A stretch of DNA of 47,101 nucleotides, taken from positions 1-47,101 of the forward strand of contig PKTL01000039.1 in the NCBI GenBank assembly GCA_002867475.1, given 5' to 3'. Shown here one piece after another: positions 38,994-47,101 of this stretch. A program made the position numbers and the translations under genes. The DNA comes from Candidatus Woesearchaeota archaeon. GTDB taxonomy: Archaea; Nanobdellota; Nanobdellia; Woesearchaeales; BM511. Numbering within the stretch: position 1 is the stretch's first letter; each line of letters begins with the position of its first letter. The notes beneath the pieces are model-generated. The model saw only the letters and a program-made list of their open reading frames with translations. It ran no database searches and had not been told where the DNA came from.

Positions 38994-41900
38994 TCATTTA
39001 AAGAAAGTTATTATAGCTTCCCACTTCCAATAAGTCATTCCTCCAACACCAACAGTTGCTAGTGCTGTAAGCAACCACATCCACCATTTACCTTTATCAT
39101 CAACAGGTGGTTCCTCAAGGAAAGGTTCAGTATCAACAACTAAAGGTCCTGTGCTTTCTGGAACATCCAAGACTTCAACAGGCGGAACATATCTACATTC
39201 CTCAATCTCTATAATTGGGCCTTCTTCACAACCATTCAAGTCAATACATTCTCTAGCTCGATTTCCACTAATAGTGCATTCAGACCATTCGCTACAACTA
39301 ATGTTTGATGTGCATGTTGAGCTTCCGCCACCAAGATAAACTGGTGAATTACTAGTGCTTCCCCCTCCTGTTTTTTTAGTTTCCTCACATGCGTCACCGA
39401 TTCCATCTCCATCTGAATCTAATTGATCAGGGTTATAGACAGTTGGACAATTATCTTCATCATCAGGAACACTATCTCCATCACCATCTGTTATATCACC
39501 AAAATCAACAACGATTGATGGACTACCATTTAGATTAAAATTGACATTATTTGCAGTGGTCGAAGAATAACCTGTCAAATCTTCTTCAATAACAGTATAA
39601 TTCATATATCTATCAAAAACTGTCAAGGTATATCTTCCATAACTGTCTGTCAATACTGAAGTACTATTGAAAATAGATACATTCACATTCATCAATCCAA
39701 GTTCAGTATTATTTCTAAATCCATCTAGGTTCAAATCTTCAAAGACTGTTCCTGTAACAATTCCAAACAAGGAATTAATTGGAGCATTTCCAAAATTAAC
39801 CTCATAACCATTACTAAATAAAACATCAACATAAACCTTGTTTGGTGTAGTGCTGAAGTAATTAGGATTATCAAGTTTTTCAATACTATGAACTCCTTCT
39901 TCAATAATTCCAAAAGTATAACCTCCATAAGCATCAGTAATCACACTTATGTTATCATCAAGGATTATTTCAATACCTGCAATTCCCAATTCTTCAAGAT
40001 CAAAAATGCCATTACCATTAACATCCTTGAAAACTGTCCCAAATATTGATGCATAATTATTCAAAGATCTATTGAAGTCACCAAAATCAACTCTGTATGT
40101 TTCACCAAAAATAAGATTAGCATTCACATCATTAGGTGTGGTAGATGCATAGCCATCAGGATCGATCTCTGTAAAACGATGAACACCTTCAATAGCAACA
40201 TCAAACATGTAATAACCATCCATATCAGTAATTACTGAAACATTAATATCATTATCAAGCATGATTGTCACATTGAATATTCCAGATTCATTAACACCAA
40301 AAACACCATCTCCATTCAAGTCATCGAAAACATAACCTTCAACAAAAGCAATCCTTTCAACAGGAGTTATTGCACATGTATCATTTATTGGTGTGCTTCC
40401 GTCAGGGAATACTGTTGGGTTTTCTGGTGGGTTTTCAACGTTGCTTGCGTTTACGCTTCCTGTGTTTATTATTGATTTATTAGCCGCGTCGCTGTTTATT
40501 GTCGCGTTGACGTAAGCAACAAAAGAGCTACCAACTCCTAATTTTTCTAAATGCCATGTCAAGTTTTCGCATGTCGCGTCATCACTAGCATAAACACATG
40601 TTACATCACTTGGTAAGTTATCAATCATGTAAACGTCGTATGCTGTCGCGTCACCAGTGTTTGTAACAGTCAAAGTATAAGTGATCAAGTCACCAACAAG
40701 AAGATTTGCACCATTTACATCTACACTAGTCTTATCAAAATCAAGTTCTGTATAATCAACAGGTGTAATAGGGCAAACTCCATCAACCGGCAAACTACCA
40801 TCAGGACACACTTCAGGATCATCATTAGAGCCATTTATATTTTCACCTAAAACGTATCCTGTGTTTATGATGGTTGTGTTTGCCGAATCAAAATTGATCG
40901 TAGCATTAATATAAGCAACAAAACTGTCACCTACACCTAATTTATCAATGTGCCAAACAAGATCATTACAAGTAGTGCCTTCACTAACTGTAATACAAGT
41001 AACCTCGCTAGGTAAATTATCATACACTTCTAGGTCATAAGCAGGAACATCACCAACATTAGTCACAGTTAACTCATAAAATATTAGATCTCCAACAAGT
41101 AACATACCTCCATTAACATCCATTGCGGTTTTAGTGAAATCAACATCAGCAAATCCTGTAGGTGTTACTTCACAAGTATCATTTATTGGTGTGCTTCCAT
41201 CAGGGCATACTGTTGGGTTTTCTGGCGGGTTTTCTACGTTGCTTGCGTTTACGCTTCCTGTGTTTATGATTGATTTATTAGCTGCGTCGCTATTTATTGT
41301 AGCGTTTATTGTTGCTGTGAAGCTTTCGCCAGGTAATAAGTGGTCTAAGTACCAGGTTAAGTCTTCGCATGTCGCGTCATCACTAGCATAAACACATGTT
41401 ACATCACTTGGTAAGTTATCAACCATGTAAACGTCGTATGCTGTCGCGTCACCAATGTTTGTAACAGTCAAAGTATAAGTAATCAAGTCACCAACAAGAA
41501 GATGGCCTCCATCAGCATCAACACCGGTTTTTACAAGACTTAAACTTGTATCAACAGCCATATAATCTCCAAAGTTGTATGTGACTTCTTCACTTTTAGA
41601 AACACTAAAACTGTAAGAGTTAGTAGTTGTTGATGTGTATCCTACAGGGTCAGTTTCAACAAGAGAAACATCTCCATGGATCATACAGAAACTATAAAGC
41701 CCATCTGAATCAGTAGTTGTTGATTGCTCATTCATATCAATCTGAACACCTTCAATACCATTTTCATCAGCATAAACTCCATCTCTATCAATATCATCAA
41801 AAACAATACCTGAAACAACGCTACTAGGATATGTATCTGTCAATATCCATTCACCAAGGATACATGTCTTTTCAATCTCAGTACATACATCCAATCTATA

Positions 41901-42656
41901 TATAAAAAGATCCTCATCGACTAAATCATCCTTGTCATTATCCTTATTATCACAGATTTCAATATCGCTATCTTCACAAGCATCTCCTATACCATTCAAA
42001 TTATAATCTGGCTGTGAATCAAAATGAGAAACATCATCCATATCAACCCATTCGCTTACAGGAGGATTATAAACATTAGGACAATTATCCTCATCATTAT
42101 TAACGCCATCTCCATCTATGTCATCATCACATTTATCACCAAAATCATCATCATCAAGATTTATCTGGAAAGGATTGTACAAATTTAGACAATTATCATA
42201 TATATCACAAACACCATCATTATCAAAATCATCACAACAGCTTTCATTACCATTGCTTAAGTTATCACCATCTATAGTGAATGTTTTTGATTTTCCAGCA
42301 GCAGCGGAAGCACCATCAGCATCAACATCATACAATCCATAATCTCCTGGCTTCGTATGATAAATAAGTAGACAAAATTCGCCAGATTCATCAACAGTCC
42401 TATCAAGATTCTCCCAAACTAATATGTCTGCATCACAACCTTTTTTCCCTTCAACAGTTATGTTAATCTTGGAATTAGGTTCAAATCCCGAACCTGCTAA
42501 ATAAACCCATTCATCAGTATCAAAGTGAGGATCGTTACCTGAAATATTTGAACAAGTCTCACTTGATGTAACGAATATGCTTCCCGCATCGGCATAAGAT
42601 AGCGTAGTAAAAGATAATAGCAGAACTATTAAACCTATTAGGTGTGTTTGTCTCAT
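38994..42656 (-). CDS. Giant surface protein: TSP3, DUF11 and SdrD-B-like repeats
   Basis: A 1220-residue secreted protein. Signal peptide MRQTHLIGLIVLLLSFTTLSYA. Then Ca-binding thrombospondin type-3 repeats (DIDGDGVNNDEDNCPNVYNP), an SdrD-B-like domain (GIVFDDIDRDGVYADENGIE), three DUF11 domains (LVGDLITYTLTVTNIGDATA and variants), three more SdrD-B-like domains, another TSP3 (DSDGDGIGDACE), a TSP1-like Cys-rich segment (SCSEWSECTISGNRARECID), a Pro/Glu stalk, and a C-terminal helix WMWLLTALATVGVGGMTYW. This is a stalk-like adhesin or S-layer-associated design. A GGGAGGGAG ribosome binding site precedes the ATG. The DUF11 copies are mosaics at DNA level. Confidence 0.92.
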   Translation of the reverse strand: MRQTHLIGLIVLLLSFTTLSYADAGSIFVTSSETCSNISGNDPHFDTDEWVYLAGSGFEPNSKINITVEGKKGCDADILVWENLDRTVDESGEFCLLIYHTKPGDYGLYDVDADGASAAAGKSKTFTIDGDNLSNGNESCCDDFDNDGVCDIYDNCLNLYNPFQINLDDDDFGDKCDDDIDGDGVNNDEDNCPNVYNPPVSEWVDMDDVSHFDSQPDYNLNGIGDACEDSDIEICDNKDNDKDDLVDEDLFIYRLDVCTEIEKTCILGEWILTDTYPSSVVSGIVFDDIDRDGVYADENGIEGVQIDMNEQSTTTDSDGLYSFCMIHGDVSLVETDPVGYTSTTTNSYSFSVSKSEEVTYNFGDYMAVDTSLSLVKTGVDADGGHLLVGDLITYTLTVTNIGDATAYDVYMVDNLPSDVTCVYASDDATCEDLTWYLDHLLPGESFTATINATINSDAANKSIINTGSVNASNVENPPENPTVCPDGSTPINDTCEVTPTGFADVDFTKTAMDVNGGMLLVGDLIFYELTVTNVGDVPAYDLEVYDNLPSEVTCITVSEGTTCNDLVWHIDKLGVGDSFVAYINATINFDSANTTIINTGYVLGENINGSNDDPEVCPDGSLPVDGVCPITPVDYTELDFDKTSVDVNGANLLVGDLITYTLTVTNTGDATAYDVYMIDNLPSDVTCVYASDDATCENLTWHLEKLGVGSSFVAYVNATINSDAANKSIINTGSVNASNVENPPENPTVFPDGSTPINDTCAITPVERIAFVEGYVFDDLNGDGVFGVNESGIFNVTIMLDNDINVSVITDMDGYYMFDVAIEGVHRFTEIDPDGYASTTPNDVNANLIFGETYRVDFGDFNRSLNNYASIFGTVFKDVNGNGIFDLEELGIAGIEIILDDNISVITDAYGGYTFGIIEEGVHSIEKLDNPNYFSTTPNKVYVDVLFSNGYEVNFGNAPINSLFGIVTGTVFEDLNLDGFRNNTELGLMNVNVSIFNSTSVLTDSYGRYTLTVFDRYMNYTVIEEDLTGYSSTTANNVNFNLNGSPSIVVDFGDITDGDGDSVPDDEDNCPTVYNPDQLDSDGDGIGDACEETKKTGGGSTSNSPVYLGGGSSTCTSNISCSEWSECTISGNRARECIDLNGCEEGPIIEIEECRYVPPVEVLDVPESTGPLVVDTEPFLEEPPVDDKGKWWMWLLTALATVGVGGMTYWKWEAIITFFK
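40376..40720 (-). repeat. DUF11 repeat copy 3 (near-identical DNA to copy 1)
   Basis: Encodes a DUF11 module whose DNA closely matches 41174-41518, shifted by 798 nt, over long stretches (both flanks) but with a central block resembling copy 2 instead. Contains a Cys-to-Phe change (TVFPDG versus TVCPDG). Confidence 0.8.
41174..41518 (-). repeat. DUF11 repeat copy 1
   Basis: Partner of the repeat at 40376-40720. Shared DNA includes the stretch encoding SVNASNVENPPENPTV and that encoding SDVTCVYASDDATC. The base composition here (many GCGTCG) is richer in GC than the gene around it. Confidence 0.8.
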
Positions 42657-42703
42657 TTTGGCTCCCTCCCTTCCCCAAAGGAAAATATTTTGGAAAATAT
42701 AAC

Positions 42704-42715
42704 TTTATATATAAA
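42704..42715 (-). promoter_or_regulatory. Palindromic TATA box of the giant surface protein
   Basis: TTTATATATAAA is a perfect palindrome. A start about 26 nt further gives a leader near 27 nt that carries GGGAAGGGAGGGAG, a strong ribosome binding site, unlike the leaderless genes nearby. Confidence 0.55.
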
Positions 42716-42760
42716 GGTTTACTATATTTAAATGGTGGCTTGTACTATTAAACAAAGAAT

Positions 42761-43087
42761 TTAATCATCATTAAAATAAGGATCTTCTAAAATTTCTACA
42801 CATTTATTATTTTTACACTCAACACCATAGCTTTGAACACAACCATACACGCAATTAGAATTAAATCCTTCAATCAATTCTTTTATTCTATCACCTTCAG
42901 CTTTATTAACATAAATATAGCATCCAAAAGGACATTTACTTCCAATAAAAAAACAATCATCATCAGAATTGCAATAATTTGCTTGAGTTATCTTTTCTTT
43001 AATATTATTCTCATAATTATCCTGAAAGCAACCAGTAAAAAATGTGGATGATAACATGATAAAAATAAAAATTATTATTTTTTCCAT
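42761..43087 (-). CDS. Cys-rich predicted lipoprotein
   Basis: The N-terminus MEKIIIFIFIMLSSTFFTGC is a lipoprotein signal with lipobox FTGC and C20. The mature part of 88 residues has ten Cys including C20 (ANYCNSDDDCFFIGSKCPFG, NSNCVYGCVQSYGVECKNNK), presumably disulfide-bonded outside the cell. The family is not one I can name, though similar small Cys-rich lipoproteins occur in other microbes. It lies upstream of the giant surface-protein gene on the same strand, 104 nt apart, with a separate promoter for that gene. Confidence 0.72.
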   Translation of the reverse strand: MEKIIIFIFIMLSSTFFTGCFQDNYENNIKEKITQANYCNSDDDCFFIGSKCPFGCYIYVNKAEGDRIKELIEGFNSNCVYGCVQSYGVECKNNKCVEILEDPYFNDD

Positions 43088-43179
43088 AAATTAACATATG
43101 TTGCTTTCAATTAAAAATCTTTCTCAATTATTAGGTCTAAACCGTAACCCTTATAAAAGAGAGGAAAAAAGAGAAAAAC

Positions 43180-43917
43180 ATGATAAAGCAATCGTTCATA
43201 ATTCTTGATAGCGTCACTGAAAATAAAGAAAGGAAGCTTTGGCAGTTATGTAAGGATTGGAATCAATTCTTAAGCAGTGAAGAAGAATTGACAAAAGATT
43301 TTATGATACATAAAAATCAGATTGAAGATGCAAAAAAAGCATTATATGACTTTGATCAAACTCACTTTACGAAGCTTCTTCCACCAAGTATGCATTGGAG
43401 ACTTTATGACCATTTTAAGGATGACGCAGTTTTTCTTGATATTGAAACAACAGGGTTTAGGGGTGGAACAACAGTCGTAGGATTATATGATGGAAAAGAC
43501 ACGCACATATTAGTACGTGACCAAACTCTTGACTCAAAAACTCTCCAAAATCTTATTGACAGATATAAGTTGATAGTAACTTTCAATGGTGCAAGCTTTG
43601 ACCTTCCAGTACTTAGAAATGAATATGGGATTGATTTCACAAAACACCTTCATATGGATCTACGTGGAGTTTGCAGAAAAGTTGGTCTTACTGGAGGACT
43701 AAAAAACATCGAAAAAGAAACAGGAATATCAAGAGATGATGATGTTGAAGGTATAAGTGGAGCTGATGCTGTAGTTCTTTGGAAAAAATATAAAAAAACA
43801 GGAGATGAACAATATTTGAATCTTCTTGTAAAATACAATGAAGAAGATATAATTAATCTTAAACCTCTTGCTGATATGGTTGTTCCAAAACTATGGGAAC
43901 AAGTAAGAAATCTTTAA
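43180..43917 (+). CDS. RNase H-like 3'-5' exonuclease domain protein (YprB-like)
   Basis: The residues from about 80 on match the RNase_H_2/YprB family with a DEDD-type site: VFLDIETTGFRGG (first Asp and Glu), VTFNGASFDLPVL (Asp), HMDLRGVCRKV, and YNEEDIINLKPLADMV (last Asp). The first 75 residues are a helical, charged extension. 245 residues. CTTATAAA at 43150-43157 is centred 26.5 nt before the ATG, indicating a leaderless message. It probably cuts nucleic acids; the substrate is unknown. Confidence 0.87.
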   Translation: MIKQSFIILDSVTENKERKLWQLCKDWNQFLSSEEELTKDFMIHKNQIEDAKKALYDFDQTHFTKLLPPSMHWRLYDHFKDDAVFLDIETTGFRGGTTVVGLYDGKDTHILVRDQTLDSKTLQNLIDRYKLIVTFNGASFDLPVLRNEYGIDFTKHLHMDLRGVCRKVGLTGGLKNIEKETGISRDDDVEGISGADAVVLWKKYKKTGDEQYLNLLVKYNEEDIINLKPLADMVVPKLWEQVRNL

Positions 43918-43956
43918 ATAACTAAAATTCTAATTCTAATCAATTAAAAAAAAGAA

Positions 43957-45633
43957 TTACATTTCTTCGACAACTTCAATATCTAGAAGATTAAGTCCTT
44001 GTTTAATTGTTTCAGCAACTAAACCAATCAAATACATTCTTTTCTCAAAAATGTCCTTTTCTTCTCCGATTATTTTATGATCATTATAGAAGCTTCCAAA
44101 CATTTGTACAAGTTCAATAAGATATCTTGCAATACTTGAAGGCCTAAAGTTTAAAGAAGCATCATTTACAATATCACTAAATAAAGATATTTTTTTTGCT
44201 ATGTTATATTCTTTATCACTAATATTTGAAAAAGATTTAGGTTCAATCTTTTCAATACCTACTTTTCTAAAAATACTTTTTATTCTAGCATAAGCATATT
44301 GAATATAAGGTCCTGTTTCACCTTCAAAGCTCAAGGCGGAATCAATATCAAAATTTATATCAGTCAAAGGATTCACTTTCAAAAATCCAAATACTAGAGC
44401 ACCATAACCAATTATTCGAGACCTTTTCTCAATTTCATCATCATTTAATTCAGGATGCTTTTCCTTCAAGACTTGAACACTTTTTTCTGTGACCATCTCT
44501 AAAAGCTCATCAGCACCAAATGTATTACCTGTCCTGCTACTAAATTTCTTCCCATCCTTATTATAAACATAACCATAAGCAAAATGATAATTCTTTTCAA
44601 CCCCTCCAAAACCAAGTCTATGAAGCAGTTCAAACAATACATCAAAATGATATTTTTGTTCGCTTCCAACAATAAAAACAAGCTTATCCGGATTGAATTT
44701 TTCTTCTTTTAGTTTAGCAAGATAAATATCTTGGGTCATATAAAGTGTGGTTCCATCTCCTCTAAGAAGGAACTTCTTCCCAAGCTTCTTATTTTCAAGA
44801 TCCACAAAAACGGCGCCATCATCTTCTTTGTCAAAACCTTCAATATTTTTATCTAAAGCTTCAAGAACTATATCTTTTCCTTTATCATATATTTTTGATT
44901 CAGAATAAGTGATATCTGTACTGAAATTATAATTTTTATAAGTTTCTTCATAACCTTTGAAAACCCATCCAAGAAAAAGTTCCCAAAGTTCTATTGTTTC
45001 CTTATCACCTTGCTCCCATTTAAGAAGCATATCTTGGGCTAAATTATCCAGATTAGGATCCTCTTTTAATTTTTCACCAAATAAAACATAAAAGTTTTCA
45101 GCAAACTTATCAGGCTTCATACCTTCACTTGTAGGAGTTTTCCCATCACCAAAAAGCTTGTATGTAACCATTGCTTTACATATTGCAATACCTCTATCAT
45201 TATTCAGATTAGTCTTTATCACTTGATTTCCAGCAGCCTTAAGTATTCTAGATAGTGAGTTTCCAAGTAACATGTTTCTAACATGGCCCACATGAAGGCT
45301 TTTATTTGTATTAGGAGAAGGATACTCAACTAATATTTTCTGCTTTTGAGATTTATTAATATCAAGACTAAAATTATTAAAAAAATAGTCTCTATTGATA
45401 TAAAAATTTAGATATGCACCTTTACATTCAATTCTTTCAATAATATCATCAGAAGATATTTTTTTAGAAAATTCTTCAGCAATCGAATTAGGTGCTTTTT
45501 TTAATTCTTTAGCTAATGGAAAGCACGCAAACGCATAATCTCCCATGTCTAAACTTGGAGGGATTTCAAGGTCTACCTTCGAAACACCTAATTTTCCTAA
45601 AATTTCAATAATATGATTCTTAACAAATTCCAT
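43957..45633 (-). CDS. argS: Arginyl-tRNA synthetase
   Basis: Class I synthetase charging tRNA-Arg. It has the N-terminal additional domain (PSLDMGDYAFACFPLAKEL), the HIGH-type TNKSLHVGHVRNMLLGNSL, GDGTTLYMTQDIYLAKLKEE, the KMSKS-type GKKFSSRTGNTFGADELLE, and a DALR-type helical end (SIARYLIELVQMFGSFYNDH). 558 residues. TTTATAAA at 45656-45663 is centred 26.5 nt before the ATG. It is convergent with the RNase H-like gene. Confidence 0.98.
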   Translation of the reverse strand: MEFVKNHIIEILGKLGVSKVDLEIPPSLDMGDYAFACFPLAKELKKAPNSIAEEFSKKISSDDIIERIECKGAYLNFYINRDYFFNNFSLDINKSQKQKILVEYPSPNTNKSLHVGHVRNMLLGNSLSRILKAAGNQVIKTNLNNDRGIAICKAMVTYKLFGDGKTPTSEGMKPDKFAENFYVLFGEKLKEDPNLDNLAQDMLLKWEQGDKETIELWELFLGWVFKGYEETYKNYNFSTDITYSESKIYDKGKDIVLEALDKNIEGFDKEDDGAVFVDLENKKLGKKFLLRGDGTTLYMTQDIYLAKLKEEKFNPDKLVFIVGSEQKYHFDVLFELLHRLGFGGVEKNYHFAYGYVYNKDGKKFSSRTGNTFGADELLEMVTEKSVQVLKEKHPELNDDEIEKRSRIIGYGALVFGFLKVNPLTDINFDIDSALSFEGETGPYIQYAYARIKSIFRKVGIEKIEPKSFSNISDKEYNIAKKISLFSDIVNDASLNFRPSSIARYLIELVQMFGSFYNDHKIIGEEKDIFEKRMYLIGLVAETIKQGLNLLDIEVVEEM

Positions 45634-45670
45634 AAAAAAAAGTGAGAAAAAGATATTTATAAATCTATTT

Positions 45671-45976
45671 CTATTTCCTTGCTTTTTTCAAGTCTTCACG
45701 AAGCATCTTTGTCTCAGCAAGAATATCATGATTCAATTCTTTTAATAGCTTAGTCTCTTCAATATGTTCTTTTATTATCACACCAAGCTCTTCCTTAACA
45801 TCCTCATTAGTTGCACTAAGGATCATTATGAAAAGCAAAGTCAACCAAGAAAATATTGCTACAATTTTAAGGTAACCAGCTTCACTATTAGTACTATTGA
45901 TCATGAAAAAACCAACAACCACAACAAAAATACCAAGTATGAAAACAATTTTTTCAAAAAGATTAGTCTTTCTCAA
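45671..45976 (-). CDS. Small membrane protein with C-terminal coiled coil
   Basis: Unrecognised, 101 residues. Two hydrophobic helices (IVFILGIFVVVVGFFMI and LKIVAIFSWLTLLFIMIL) separated by a short loop, then a ~45-residue charged coiled coil (IKEHIEETKLLKELNHDILA). The start codon is TTG, preceded by AGAGGTG with good spacing, which supports it. It lies between argS and sppA on the same strand, 31 nt after sppA, so it may be co-transcribed with the peptidase. Confidence 0.7.
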   Translation of the reverse strand: MRKTNLFEKIVFILGIFVVVVGFFMINSTNSEAGYLKIVAIFSWLTLLFIMILSATNEDVKEELGVIIKEHIEETKLLKELNHDILAETKMLREDLKKARK

Positions 45977-46007
45977 TTCTTACACCTCTTCTAGTAGATA
46001 ATGAGCT

Positions 46008-46925
46008 TCATCTTATATATAATTTACTATTTGTAATATCGCTTGTTAAACCTTCACCAATGCTTTTTCCAAAACCGTTTGTGAAACCATAAATCATTTC
46101 ACTAAAGGAGACTTCTCTATGATATTCTTCAAATTGTACTGTCTCATTCAATTTGGTTTCTAAAAAGCTGATAAGTTCAGCTTCACTTCCAAGACTATCA
46201 ACAAAACCAAGCCTGAGCGCTTCCTTACCAAGCCAAACCTCTCCAGTAGCAAAGCTTTCAACTTTTTCAATATTCATATTTCTACCACTGCTTACTTGAT
46301 ATATGAACTCATCACGTAAATCAAAAAGAAGCATTTCAAGCATCTCTTTCTCTTCATCAGTCATCTCTTTGTAAGGACTGCCTAAATCTTTGTAATCTCC
46401 AGCAATCATCCGGTTATAAGTGATGTTATATCTATCAAGAAGACCTTCAAACGAAAGATAAGCGCCAGTTACTCCAATGCTTCCAACAAGACTCATTCGA
46501 TTAGCCATTATGTGATCTGTGCTTGCAGCAATCCAATAAGCACCACTAGCACCAATATCTCTAATATAAGCAATAGTTGTGATATTTAATCCTTTCAAGC
46601 TTTCAATCTTTTGACTTATTTCATCACTAGCAACAGGGCTTCCGCCCCCGCTATTAACTTCAAATACTATAGCTTTAGTATTAGGATTCTTGACAGCTTC
46701 ATTTATTAACCCATTTATTACATCAGGATCTGCGTTACCTGATGACATGAAACTATCATAATTGGATGCAATGACTCCTTTAACATCAATCACTGCAACA
46801 TTTCCTGTTTTAACATCAAAAAATATTACGTCTAATAATATGCCTGTAATCCAAAGTACCAAAAGAAAACTAATGGCTTTTTTCCAATTGAACTTGTTCT
46901 CAATTTTAACATCTTTTTTTTTCAT
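46008..46925 (-). CDS. sppA: Signal peptide peptidase SppA
   Basis: Membrane-bound serine/lysine peptidase that degrades leftover signal peptides. One N-terminal membrane helix (AISFLLVLWITGILLDVIFF), then FEVNSGGGSPVASDEI, the nucleophile motif RDIGASGAYWIAAS, GSIGVTGAY, and the Lys-containing GDYKDLGSPYKEMTDEE. 305 residues is the short, single-domain form found in archaea and Gram-positive bacteria. GGAGGA lies about 9 nt before the ATG. Together with SPase I and LspA it covers export-related peptidase steps within this window. Confidence 0.95.
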   Translation of the reverse strand: MKKKDVKIENKFNWKKAISFLLVLWITGILLDVIFFDVKTGNVAVIDVKGVIASNYDSFMSSGNADPDVINGLINEAVKNPNTKAIVFEVNSGGGSPVASDEISQKIESLKGLNITTIAYIRDIGASGAYWIAASTDHIMANRMSLVGSIGVTGAYLSFEGLLDRYNITYNRMIAGDYKDLGSPYKEMTDEEKEMLEMLLFDLRDEFIYQVSSGRNMNIEKVESFATGEVWLGKEALRLGFVDSLGSEAELISFLETKLNETVQFEEYHREVSFSEMIYGFTNGFGKSIGEGLTSDITNSKLYIR

Positions 46926-47033
46926 ATTAAATGCTCCTCCATCAAATAGGAATTCGTTATAACTTCACTAAATCTTTTATTATATATTATAAGATATGCT
47001 ATGTCAATTAAAGGAATAAATATAAAACATTGA

Positions 47034-47101
47034 TTATGATTCTTCAGAAACCTTTATAATCAATTTTCCAGAATGAGAACCGTCAAATAACCTGTTCATG
47101 G
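47034..47101 (-). CDS. 3' end of an MDR/zinc-type dehydrogenase (partial)
   Basis: Reading in from the right edge gives MNRLFDGSHSGKLIIKVSEES then TAA. The ending GSHSGKLIIKV is typical of the last strand of medium-chain dehydrogenases and quinone oxidoreductases (compare ...GKIVLK). Only about 22 residues are inside the window, so the subfamily is open. Confidence 0.5.
   Translation of the reverse strand, partial: MNRLFDGSHSGKLIIKVSEES

Noticed and set aside
40376-41518. CRISPR-like or mobile repeat
   Set aside because: The repeats are in frame inside one gene and encode DUF11 protein domains, about 800 nt apart; they are not short spaced repeats and lack transposase or terminal inverted repeats.

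Overview
This is AT-rich archaeal chromosomal DNA. It carries a proteasome alpha subunit, SBDS, the exosome proteins Rrp4, Rrp41 and Rrp42, RNA polymerase subunit K, a group II chaperonin, transcription factor S, an ER/archaeal-type signal peptidase, a tRNA gene with a short bulge-helix-bulge intron, and archaeal TATA boxes. Mixed in are many genes of bacterial flavour: thyA, folA, glyA, lspA, msrAB, doxX, an SLT-type lysozyme-like domain, a MraZ-like protein, and a UbiA/PAP2 pair. The mix, the compact genes and the many uncharacterised small proteins suggest a DPANN archaeon, possibly Woesearchaeota/Nanoarchaeota-like. That placement is inference; no rRNA lies in the window.

Layout. 1-4.1 kb: an RNA and protein quality-control operon (psmA-sbds-rrp4-rrp41-rrp42-rpoK). 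4.2-7.3 kb: CheC, thermosome and two small unknown genes. 7.4-13.4 kb: an envelope region with a membrane protein, a large secreted protein, an Asn/Ser-rich coiled-coil protein and signal peptidase II, then a convergent surface protein across a cluster of inverted repeats. 13.5-19.8 kb: HD phosphohydrolase, cytidine deaminase, a 42-residue zinc-ribbon gene absent from the ORF track, PEP synthase, Na+/H+ antiporter, signal peptidase I and TFS. 19.8-25.3 kb: small unknown genes and a thymidylate cluster (dCMP deaminase, P-loop kinase, ThyA, DHFR, SHMT). 25.3-28.4 kb: SLT-domain protein, MraZ-like protein, a lone Hel308 RecA1 domain and an unknown. 28.5-34.5 kb: MsrAB lipoprotein, a conserved Cys protein, a radical SAM protein, CTP synthase, DoxX and a quinone reductase. 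34.5-35.6 kb: tRNA-Asn (with intron), tRNA-Ile and a LAGLIDADG endonuclease. 35.6-43.1 kb: GT-C glycosyltransferase, frameshifted UbiA, PAP2, a 1220-residue surface protein and a Cys-rich lipoprotein. 43.2-47.1 kb: RNase H-like nuclease, ArgRS, a small membrane protein, SppA and the 3' end of an MDR-type dehydrogenase.

How the genes fit together. dCMP deaminase, ThyA, DHFR and SHMT make a complete folate-based dUMP-to-dTMP cycle; CTP synthase, cytidine deaminase and the HD protein add pyrimidine supply and salvage. Signal peptidases I and II, SppA and two lipobox proteins point to an active export and lipoprotein system. The GT-C/UbiA/PAP2 trio resembles a polyprenyl-phospho-pentose donor pathway feeding a membrane glycosyltransferase, next to a large surface protein.

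Expression signals are unusually regular. Many first-in-transcript genes have a TATA octamer whose midpoint lies 26-27 nt before the start codon, which implies leaderless mRNAs. Internal operon genes mostly use a GGTGA-type ribosome binding site. I used this spacing to correct several starts in the ORF track. After adding the zinc-ribbon gene, no gene-free stretch exceeds about 220 bases.
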